Shown: positions 26,028 through 32,373 of the stretch, one piece after another
Layout: every line of letters begins with the position of its first letter
How positions within the stretch are numbered: position 1 is the stretch's first letter
Origin: Bacteroidaceae bacterium
GTDB taxonomy: Bacteria > Bacteroidota > Bacteroidia > Bacteroidales > Bacteroidaceae
Direction: 5' to 3'
Length of the DNA: 33,545 bases
Assembly (NCBI GenBank): GCA_017530735.1
Contig: JAFXMB010000146.1
Coordinates: 1 to 33,545 of the forward strand
Made by a program: the position numbers and the translations under genes
The notes under the pieces: generated by a model
Databases searched by the model: none
Told to the model about the DNA's origin: nothing
What the model saw: only the letters and a program-made list of their open reading frames with translations

Positions 26028-26987
26028 ATGAACAACCTGATAAACTGCATTATGAGAAAGTTGTCTTTTATGTTTTTGGGCGTTGTAATGATGTCACAGC
26101 TTGCTCTTGCGGCCGGATATCCACTGAATGGTTCATGGGAGTTGATGGATCCGGAGTCCTGGAGTTTTAAAAATATGCAGAAGATAGCTCCTGAGGGCTT
26201 TGTCTGCGGTTATGTGGTGAATGATGCCTGGGGTAACAATTATTTCAGCATGTATGTTGTAAAGAAGGCCGATAAGTATGAACTGGTATATAAAAAACCT
26301 GGAATTGCCAAGACAAAAGAGATTGACGCTACGCTGGCAAAAGAGCTGTTGAAAACGGTTGACGGTAATATAGGTGAAGCCCAGAAGCGTAGGGATTTTG
26401 AAATAGAGGACGCCAAGAAGAGACTCGAAAAAACAGAGGCTGATGAAACAAATGATGATGAAGATATTTGGGTTGTTTTCTATGATGGTGATGTCATATA
26501 TGCACTTAAGCCAGGAAAGATGGCATATTCCTGGCCTGATGTGTTTTACCGTTTGTCGGACAAGAACTGGAATGATCAGATGGCTATTCTCTCTGATGCC
26601 AAAGCATCAGGAACCCCAGACATTAAAGTTGAATACATTGATGTGGATAAAAAAGAGGAAATCAATCCCGATTCCATTTATTATGTAACAGAAATCGGCC
26701 CTGAGTTCCCAGGCGGTCCTCAGGCTTTACTGGATTACCTCAAGGCAAATGTCAATTATCCGGCCCAATGCAGAGAGGCTAAAATACAAGGGCGTGTACT
26801 TATAAATTTTGTAGTACAGAAGGATGGCTCCATTAAGAATGTAAGCGTGCTGAAAAGTGTACACCCTTTGCTTGATGAAGAAGCTCGGCGGGTAATATCC
26901 ACAATGCCCAAGTGGAAACCCGGCATGGAGCACGGAACTCCCGTCAGAGTGCAATACACCGTCCCGGTCAATTTCCGCCTGAATTGA
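26028..26987 (+). CDS. Secreted protein with TonB C-terminal domain
   Basis: A 319-residue exported protein. The signal peptide is 'RKLSFMFLGVVMMSQLALAA'; an ATG at 26052 (MRKLS) is an alternative start that gives a cleaner signal. Residues about 30-210 form a domain I do not recognise, with a lysine/glutamate-rich helical part near 105-145. The last ~90 residues are a TonB C-terminal domain: 'GGPQALLDYLKANVNYPAQC', 'IQGRVLINFVVQKDGSIKNV', and 'PVRVQYTVPVNFRLN'. After signal cleavage there is no membrane anchor and no Pro-rich spacer, so this is not a classical energy-transducing TonB; the domain is used in Bacteroidota in many periplasmic proteins. Function unknown. Confidence 0.8.
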   Translation: MNNLINCIMRKLSFMFLGVVMMSQLALAAGYPLNGSWELMDPESWSFKNMQKIAPEGFVCGYVVNDAWGNNYFSMYVVKKADKYELVYKKPGIAKTKEIDATLAKELLKTVDGNIGEAQKRRDFEIEDAKKRLEKTEADETNDDEDIWVVFYDGDVIYALKPGKMAYSWPDVFYRLSDKNWNDQMAILSDAKASGTPDIKVEYIDVDKKEEINPDSIYYVTEIGPEFPGGPQALLDYLKANVNYPAQCREAKIQGRVLINFVVQKDGSIKNVSVLKSVHPLLDEEARRVISTMPKWKPGMEHGTPVRVQYTVPVNFRLN

Positions 26988-26998
26988 CACAAAAGTAT

Positions 26999-27478
26999 CT
27001 ACTCCAGTGGGATTTCAGGATGCTGAACGGCCAGTAGGGAGTCTTTCTGTGAGAGGTAGAACATGTATAGGATTACGTCCTTGTCACCATTGTTCTCGCC
27101 GTGGTGGATGGTGTTTACCATCTCTACAACTGGCTCGCCCTCATGAACTACCTTGGTCTTGCCGTCCAGTCCTATGATGGTCAGCTCGCCCTGTACCAGT
27201 ATACCGTAATTCATAACGGGGTGGTGATGCCAGCCTAATTTCTTGCCGGCGGGGGATACATATTTTACAGCCACCGGTTCGGGGCGGCCCTCCAGGTAAT
27301 CGGGCAACTCGACACCATCCCAGCTCTGGCTGGTGCGTATCAGTTCGGTGCTCTGCACCTGCGGCGTCGGGTCTGACTCTTGTGCCTTGGCATCATTGCA
27401 GGAGTTCAGCGATAAACATACTGTAGCCAAGCCGCAAACTATGGTGGCGGCAAGCACCCGCAGATTAATCTTTTTCAT
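26999..27478 (-). CDS. Cupin-domain lipoprotein
   Basis: A 159-residue predicted lipoprotein: signal peptide ending in a lipobox-like LSLNSC. The mature part is a small cupin barrel with the metal-binding motif GWHHHPVMNYGILVQGELTI, in which three consecutive His and a later HHGENNG could hold a metal ion. Bacteroidales often carry such secreted single-domain cupins; their substrate is unknown. It is convergent with the TonB-domain gene (11 bases apart) and divergent from the histidine phosphatase. Its minus-strand promoter is 30 bases upstream. Confidence 0.85.
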   Translation of the reverse strand: MKKINLRVLAATIVCGLATVCLSLNSCNDAKAQESDPTPQVQSTELIRTSQSWDGVELPDYLEGRPEPVAVKYVSPAGKKLGWHHHPVMNYGILVQGELTIIGLDGKTKVVHEGEPVVEMVNTIHHGENNGDKDVILYMFYLSQKDSLLAVQHPEIPLE

Positions 27479-27507
27479 AGTCCTTTATGAGAATTGTTGA
27501 TTATGCG

Positions 27508-27540
27508 CAAATGTAATCAAATCTTCACGAATAGCACAAA
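27508..27540 (-). promoter_or_regulatory. Promoter for the cupin gene: TTTG-N21-TACATTTG on minus strand
   Basis: The -7 box lies at 27508-27515 and the -33 TTTG at 27537-27540, with a 21-base spacer. It is back to back with the -7 box at 27547 on the plus strand. Confidence 0.6.
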
Positions 27541-27546
27541 TATTTG

Positions 27547-27554
27547 TAAGTTTG
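27547..27554 (+). promoter_or_regulatory. -7 promoter element for the histidine phosphatase gene (TAAGTTTG)
   Basis: Exact match to TAnnTTTG, 26 bases before the ATG at 27581. This supports choosing 27581 over a longer reading frame beginning at 27494, whose first codons overlap the promoter. Confidence 0.55.
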
Positions 27555-27580
27555 CAAAGTCCAAACATAAAACATACTTG

Positions 27581-28315
27581 ATGATGAAAAAGATAATGCT
27601 TATGGTGGTCGCAGTCCTTATGTGCGGCATGTTTCAGTTGAGTGCTCAGCCTACCTACACAGATATAGGCTTCAATGATATTGCCGATGTGTTTGCAGAG
27701 GTTAAGCCCTATGAGACGGTGGTGTTTCTGGTCAGACACGGTGAGCGCGGCCGTGATTACTCCAAGAACGGACTGCTGACCGAGAACGGAAAGGCTCAGG
27801 CCAGGATGGTGGGTGAGAAGATCAAGAGCGGTGAGCAGGCTTTCTACGCTCACTCCGATTATGGCCGCACCATACAGACCTGCGAGAACATTGCCATTGG
27901 CCGCGGCGATGAGTTCATTCATGAGGAGTGGGGCATATTGAACGGTGACTGGTACCGCAAGGATATTCCGGCTCTGAGGCGCAACGGTTGGGACAACTGG
28001 GAATCGCTTTCACAGTGGGCCTATGAAGGCGGCATGGAAGAGGGCTTCTATAATCTGGAGGAGCGCAGCAAGGAGTGGCTGGACTCACTCAAGGCTCATC
28101 TGCCTTCAATGAAGCGCATCAATGTGCTGGTGTCACATGATTATATGGTAACCCCGATGGCGATATATGCATCGGACAAACAGGTTGACCTGCATTACTG
28201 GGTAAACCGCAAATGGATTAATTACCTGGCCGGCGTAGCTATAATAATAGATCCGCAAGGCCACATGCGGTTCAAGACTATCCGCGGTCTGGACTCCGGC
28301 GTGCTGGCCAGATAA
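27581..28315 (+). CDS. Secreted histidine phosphatase superfamily protein
   Basis: A 244-residue protein with an N-terminal signal peptide (MMKKIMLMVVAVLMCGMFQL, cleavage near SAQP). The phosphoglycerate-mutase/acid-phosphatase fold is marked by the RHG motif in FLVRHGERGRDYS, whose His is transiently phosphorylated. 'AFYAHSDYGRTIQTCENIA' supplies the second Arg, and the second catalytic His is in VNVLVSHDYMVTP-type sequence (NVLVSHDYMV). It is probably periplasmic and hydrolyses a phosphoester; the substrate cannot be named. The ATG at 27584 is an equally good start. It shares a divergent spacer with the cupin lipoprotein. Confidence 0.9.
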   Translation: MMKKIMLMVVAVLMCGMFQLSAQPTYTDIGFNDIADVFAEVKPYETVVFLVRHGERGRDYSKNGLLTENGKAQARMVGEKIKSGEQAFYAHSDYGRTIQTCENIAIGRGDEFIHEEWGILNGDWYRKDIPALRRNGWDNWESLSQWAYEGGMEEGFYNLEERSKEWLDSLKAHLPSMKRINVLVSHDYMVTPMAIYASDKQVDLHYWVNRKWINYLAGVAIIIDPQGHMRFKTIRGLDSGVLAR

Positions 28316-28337
28316 CCCGTATAATTTCTATTTTTTG

Positions 28338-28345
28338 TAACTTTG
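28338..28345 (+). promoter_or_regulatory. -7 promoter element for the AGCS symporter (TAACTTTG)
   Basis: Exact TAnnTTTG match with seven bases to the ATG at 28353, so the transcript would be nearly leaderless. No clear -33 TTTG. Confidence 0.5.
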
Positions 28346-28352
28346 GGGCATT

Positions 28353-29723
28353 ATGCTTGAAAACATTGTCTCTAAGGTTAATGATATTGTCTGGAATCCC
28401 GGGTTGGTTGGGCTTCTGATTCTGGCAGGTCTTTATTTTTCTTTCAGGACCAGGTTTGTGCAGGTTCGCAAGTTTGGATCCATGCTCAGGTCCCTTTTCA
28501 GCAGGAAGGCTGGAAATAACGGTATCTCATCGTTCGAGGCATTCTGTCTGGCTCTTTCGGGCCGTGTGGGAACCGGAAATATCGTAGGAGTGGCTACGGC
28601 TATCGCTTTTGGTGGACCGGGCGCCGTGTTCTGGATGTGGGTGGTGGCTTTCTTCGGGGCATCGACCGCCTTTGTGGAATCCACTCTGGCTCAGATTTAC
28701 AAGTTCTCGCATAGTACAGGATTCAGGGGCGGCCCGGCGTCATTCATTGAGAACGGGCTTAAGATGCCCTGGCTGGGCAAGACCTTTGCGGTCATTACGC
28801 TGGTGGCTTGCGGCGTGTTCCTGCCTACGGTTCAGTCAAACGGCGCTTCTACGGCGCTCAGTAACGCATTCTCGGTTTCAACGCTTGCCAGCGGCATAGG
28901 AATGGCTGCGTTGTTGGGACTGGTTGTCTTTGGCGGAGTAAGGAGAATTGCCAGTGTGGCAGCAATTGTCACTCCGTTCATGGCCTTGGGATATATGATT
29001 ATGGCTGTTGTGGTTATCTGCATCAACATCAAGGCTGTTCCGGGAATATTCGCATCAATCTTTACCAATGCTTTCGGAATAAATCCTGTATGCGGCGGTA
29101 TCATCGGCTCCACTATTGCTATGGGCGTTAAGCGCGGCATATTCTCAAATGAGGCGGGGCAGGGTACGGGCGCTATCGTGTCGGCATCGGCCGATGTGGC
29201 TCATCCCGCTCAGCAGGGTCTGGCGCAGGCTTTCTCGGTCTATGTGGATACGCTGCTGGTTTGTACGGCGACAGCTCTTATGATACTGTCATCGGGCATG
29301 TACAATATCTTTGATTCTACGGGTGAGATGATTTTTGCAGGTGCTCCGGAACTGGCCAACAATTACGTGAGTTATACCCAGACCGCAGTGGATTCGGTGT
29401 TTATGGGATTCGGCGGGCGGTTTGTATCCATTGCGATGGTGTTCTTTGTGTTCAGCACGGTTATGGCTTACTATTTCTACTCGGAGTCAAGCATTATCTA
29501 TCTGTTCAGGAAAGGTAAGCCCAAATGGGAGAGCATTGCCGTCAATATCCTGAGGGTTATCACTATGGCGGCTGTGATATTCGGTGCGGTGCGTGAGACC
29601 GATGTGGTTTGGCAGCTTGGTGACATAGGCGTGGGCCTGATGGCCTGGGTGACTGTCATATCAGTGCTGATACTCTGTCCCGCAGCCATCCGCTCCCTCA
29701 AGGATTACGAAACGACACATTAG
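28353..29723 (+). CDS. Sodium:alanine (AGCS family) amino acid symporter
   Basis: A 456-residue integral membrane protein with about ten to eleven hydrophobic helices. The AGCS signature is plain: 'ALSGRVGTGNIVGVATAIAF' near residue 70 and 'SNEAGQGTGAIVSASADVAH' near 270, both parts of the substrate/Na+ site. 'GPGAVFWMWVVAFFGASTAF' and 'HPAQQGLAQAFSVYVDT' also fit the family. It imports alanine or glycine with Na+, fed by the gradient the Nqr complex in this window maintains. The end is followed by a hairpin with a duplicated arm. Confidence 0.95.
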   Translation: MLENIVSKVNDIVWNPGLVGLLILAGLYFSFRTRFVQVRKFGSMLRSLFSRKAGNNGISSFEAFCLALSGRVGTGNIVGVATAIAFGGPGAVFWMWVVAFFGASTAFVESTLAQIYKFSHSTGFRGGPASFIENGLKMPWLGKTFAVITLVACGVFLPTVQSNGASTALSNAFSVSTLASGIGMAALLGLVVFGGVRRIASVAAIVTPFMALGYMIMAVVVICINIKAVPGIFASIFTNAFGINPVCGGIIGSTIAMGVKRGIFSNEAGQGTGAIVSASADVAHPAQQGLAQAFSVYVDTLLVCTATALMILSSGMYNIFDSTGEMIFAGAPELANNYVSYTQTAVDSVFMGFGGRFVSIAMVFFVFSTVMAYYFYSESSIIYLFRKGKPKWESIAVNILRVITMAAVIFGAVRETDVVWQLGDIGVGLMAWVTVISVLILCPAAIRSLKDYETTH

Positions 29724-29728
29724 AAAAT

Positions 29729-29770
29729 GACGCAAAGGGAAACGACCCCTTTGCGTCACCCCTTTGCGTA
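29729..29770. repeat. REP-like hairpin with a duplicated 3' arm
   Basis: GACGCAAAGGG (29729-29739) pairs perfectly over 11 bases with CCCTTTGCGTC (29747-29757). The 12-base sequence ACCCCTTTGCGT is then repeated directly (29745-29756 and 29758-29769), so two alternative hairpins can form. It sits between convergent genes (29723 stop, 29775 stop) and may act as a terminator, but lacks a T run. It shares GACRCAAAGGGA with the element at 25965. Confidence 0.75.
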
Positions 29771-29774
29771 GTTG

Positions 29775-30095
29775 TCAGGAGAGTCTGACGGCGGTACCGG
29801 AGGCGGTTACCATGAGCATGCCGTTATCTGTGCCCAGAACTTCATAGTCTATGTCAATGCCAACAACGGCATCGGCACCAAGTTTATGGGCACGATCCTC
29901 CATCTCTCTCATGGCCTGGGCGCGGGCGTTGATAAGTTCGTCCTCGTAAGAGCCGCTGCGTCCGCCTACGAAATTGCGGATGCTTGCTGCAAAGTCGCGA
30001 AGGAAATTAACTCCGGCTACTACTTCGCCGAAAACTACTCCCTTATACTCAATTATTGTACGACCCTCGATGGTCGGTGTGGTTGTGAGAATCAT
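29775..30095 (-). CDS. YbjQ/UPF0145 family protein
   Basis: A 106-residue protein of the YbjQ (heavy-metal-binding domain, DUF74) family. Landmarks are [20 protein letters not shown] at the start, '[20 protein letters not shown]' in the middle and '[17 protein letters not shown]' near the end. Members form pentameric rings in structural studies, and no biological role is agreed upon. It has no signal peptide, is full length for the family, and is preceded by a minus-strand TATCTTTG box at 30121-30128. Confidence 0.95.
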   Translation of the reverse strand: MILTTTPTIEGRTIIEYKGVVFGEVVAGVNFLRDFAASIRNFVGGRSGSYEDELINARAQAMREMEDRAHKLGADAVVGIDIDYEVLGTDNGMLMVTASGTAVRLS

Positions 30096-30120
30096 ATAAT
30101 CAGGACTTTTAGAGTTTCTG

Positions 30121-30128
30121 CAAAGATA
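30121..30128 (-). promoter_or_regulatory. -7 promoter element for the YbjQ gene (TATCTTTG on minus strand)
   Basis: Minus-strand match to TAnnTTTG, 25 bases from the ATG at 30095. No matching -33 TTTG at the right spacing. Confidence 0.5.
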
Positions 30129-30151
30129 AGCAATAGAGATTTTTAATCTTA

Positions 30152-30238
30152 CATTTTGTCATGGTTTTCGGAAGGGTTTACGTAAAAACTGACAAAATGG
30201 AAAGGATTGCAATTGATTTATTGCAAAGTGTAATCAAT
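30152..30238. repeat. Two inverted repeats upstream of the serC promoter
   Basis: CATTTTGTCA (30152-30161) is inverted as TGACAAAATG (30190-30199), with a further GTTTT/AAAAC match inside. A second pair, ATTGATT (30212-30218) and AATCAAT (30232-30238), follows. Both lie in the 281-base spacer between ybjQ and serC, upstream of the serC -33 element, so they may be regulator sites or part of a hairpin. No other gene is seen in this spacer. Confidence 0.5.
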
Positions 30239-30306
30239 AGGAGGTTTTGACATTGCAAAATATTTGTATATTGTTCAAAAGTTTATCACTTTTTTCATTG
30301 AAAATA

Positions 30307-30338
30307 TTTGTTTTACCCGAATTAAGGGAGTACCTTTG
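30307..30338 (+). promoter_or_regulatory. Promoter for serC: TTTG-N20-TACCTTTG
   Basis: The -33 TTTG at 30307-30310 and the -7 TACCTTTG at 30331-30338 are spaced by 20 bases, the best fit to the Bacteroidales consensus in the window. The serC ATG is 38 bases downstream. Confidence 0.75.
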
Positions 30339-30376
30339 CGCCACGATTCAAAAAACTTTAATACATATTTTCTGTT

Positions 30377-31441
30377 ATGAAGCATAATTTTTGCGCAGGT
30401 CCTGCTGTTCTTCCGCAGGAAGTGATTGAGAAATCAGCTCAGGCTGTTTATGATTTTGCCGGCACAGGCATTTCTATTCTCTCTATCAGCCACCGTTCAA
30501 GCGAGTTCAAGCCTGTAGTTGATGAGGCCGAGGCTCTTATCAAGGAGATCCTGGATGTACCCGAGGGTTATTCAGTACTGTTCCTGGCAGGTGGTGCCAG
30601 CATGGAGTTCTGTCGCGTACCTTATAACTTCCTCAATAAGAAGGCTGCTTACCTGAACACCGGTGTTTGGGCTAAGAAGGCCATGAAGGAGGCTAAGGCT
30701 TTTGGTGAGGTTGTTGAGGTTGCTTCATCAGCCGATGCAAACTACACCTTCATCCCCAAGAATTTTGAGATTCCAGCTGATGCGGATTATTTCCACTTCA
30801 CAACAAACAATACAATCTACGGTACTGAGATCCGCAAGGATCTGGACAGCCCGGTTCCATTGATTTCTGATATGTCTTCAGATATCTTCTCACGTCCCAT
30901 CGATGTAAGCAAGTACAACTGCATCTACGGCGGCGCACAGAAGAACCTGGCTCCCTCAGGTATGGCCTTTGTTATCGTTAAGAACGATGCCCTTGGCCAT
31001 GTTGACCGTTATATCCCCACAATGCTGAACTATCAGACACATATCGATAACGGTTCAATGTTCAACACACCTCCTACATTCACTATCTACTCAGCTATGG
31101 AGTCGCTCCGCTGGCTCAAGGCTCAGGGTGGTGTAAAGGAGATGGCTAAGCGTGCCGAGGCCCGTGCCGCCAAGCTGTACGGTGAGATTGACCGCAACAA
31201 GCTGTTCGTAGGCACCGCTAACGAGGAGGACCGTTCATACATGAACATCTGTTGGGTTATGGCTCCCGAGTACAAGGAACTTGAGGATGAGTTCATGAGC
31301 TTTGCCAAGGGCAAGGGTATGGTTGGTATCAAGGGTCACCGTTCAGTAGGCGGTTTCCGTGCATCATGCTACAACGCTCTGCCTATGGAGAGTGTTGACG
31401 CTCTGATTGCCGCAATGAAGGAGTTTGAAGCAAAACATTAA
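30377..31441 (+). CDS. serC: Phosphoserine aminotransferase
   Basis: PLP enzyme that converts 3-phosphohydroxypyruvate and glutamate into O-phosphoserine, the second step of serine synthesis (and it can serve in pyridoxal synthesis). The 354-residue protein has the PLP Lys189 in [14 protein letters not shown], the phosphate-side GGAS at 72-75 (LAGGASMEF), and the start '[17 protein letters not shown]' that is typical of SerC. It lies downstream of the best promoter in the window. serA follows after 11 bases; the two and the next gene form a likely operon. Confidence 0.97.
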   Translation: MKHNFCAGPAVLPQEVIEKSAQAVYDFAGTGISILSISHRSSEFKPVVDEAEALIKEILDVPEGYSVLFLAGGASMEFCRVPYNFLNKKAAYLNTGVWAKKAMKEAKAFGEVVEVASSADANYTFIPKNFEIPADADYFHFTTNNTIYGTEIRKDLDSPVPLISDMSSDIFSRPIDVSKYNCIYGGAQKNLAPSGMAFVIVKNDALGHVDRYIPTMLNYQTHIDNGSMFNTPPTFTIYSAMESLRWLKAQGGVKEMAKRAEARAAKLYGEIDRNKLFVGTANEEDRSYMNICWVMAPEYKELEDEFMSFAKGKGMVGIKGHRSVGGFRASCYNALPMESVDALIAAMKEFEAKH

Positions 31442-31452
31442 TAGATATTGAT

Positions 31453-32373
31453 ATGAAGGTACTTGTTGCTACATCAAAACCTTTTGCTAAGGTTGCTGTT
31501 GATGGAATCCGTGAAGTAATTGAGGGTGCAGGTTATGAACTCGCCCTGCTTGAGAAATATACAGAGAAGGCCGCTCTTCTTAAGGCTGTTGCCGATGTTG
31601 ACGCTATCATTATCCGCAGCGATATCATAGACGCTGAGGTATTCGATGCCGCTAAGCAGCTCAAGATCGTGGTTCGCGCAGGTGCAGGTTACGACAATGT
31701 TGACCTGGCATCGGCCACCGCTCATGGAGTTTGCGTCATGAATACTCCGGGTCAGAACGCCAATGCAGTTGCCGAGTTGGTAGCCGGTCTGATGGTATAC
31801 GCCGTACGTAACTTCTACAACGGCACATCTGGTATTGAGCTGCTGGGCAAGAAGCTGGGTATCCACGCTTTCGGTAACGTAGGCCGTAACGTAGCACGTA
31901 TAGCCAAGGGATTCGGCATGGATGTTTACGCCTTTGATGCTTACTGCCCCAAGGAGGCTATTGAGGCTGCAGGTGTACATGCAGTTGACAATGTTGAGGA
32001 TATGTACAAGACCTGCCAGTTCATCTCACTGCACTTGCCTGCAACTGATGAGACCAAGAACTCAATTGGCAAGAAACTGGTTAGCCTTATGCCCAAGGGT
32101 GCCGTTCTGGTTAACTCAGCACGTAAGGAGATCATCAATGAGGATGAACTTATCAAACTGATGCAGGAGCGTGAGGATCTTAAGTTCGTATCAGATATAG
32201 CACCTGCTGCAGCTACTAAGTTTGAGGAGCTGTTTGCAGACCGTTACTTTGCTACTCCCAAGAAGATGGGCGCACAGACTGCCGAGGCTAACATCAACGC
32301 CGGTATCGCTGCTGCCAATCAGATCGTGGGCTTCCTGAAGGATGGTATAACCAAGTTCATGGTTAACAGATAA
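31453..32373 (+). CDS. serA: D-3-phosphoglycerate dehydrogenase, short form without ACT domain
   Basis: NAD-dependent enzyme oxidising 3-phosphoglycerate to 3-phosphohydroxypyruvate. It has 306 residues, with no regulatory ACT domain. The Rossmann loop is AFGNVGRN (139-146), with Ala in place of the first Gly of GxGxxG. The Asp at the end of beta-2 is D162 (YAFDAY). Catalytic Arg224 is in NSARKEII. The usual catalytic His (TPHxGxxT) is replaced by Lys270 in ATPKKMGAQTAEA, and the partner Glu is absent (VSDIAPAA). This variant is known for a Bacteroidales-like group, including the Entamoeba enzyme. It ends in a TAATG overlap with the DUF1015 gene. Confidence 0.95.
   Translation: MKVLVATSKPFAKVAVDGIREVIEGAGYELALLEKYTEKAALLKAVADVDAIIIRSDIIDAEVFDAAKQLKIVVRAGAGYDNVDLASATAHGVCVMNTPGQNANAVAELVAGLMVYAVRNFYNGTSGIELLGKKLGIHAFGNVGRNVARIAKGFGMDVYAFDAYCPKEAIEAAGVHAVDNVEDMYKTCQFISLHLPATDETKNSIGKKLVSLMPKGAVLVNSARKEIINEDELIKLMQEREDLKFVSDIAPAAATKFEELFADRYFATPKKMGAQTAEANINAGIAAANQIVGFLKDGITKFMVNR

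Noticed and set aside
27494..27580. N-terminal extension of the histidine phosphatase frame.
   Set aside because: It runs across the promoter box and would hide the signal peptide.
30239..30376. AGGAGGT at 30239-30245 seven bases before a TTG, opening a short frame through the serC leader.
   Set aside because: The frame crosses the serC promoter and start, has no recognisable product and begins at TTG; the SD-like match is likely chance.
31474..31980. Antisense open frame of 168 codons inside serA.
   Set aside because: serA is firmly identified; the antisense product looks like no known protein.
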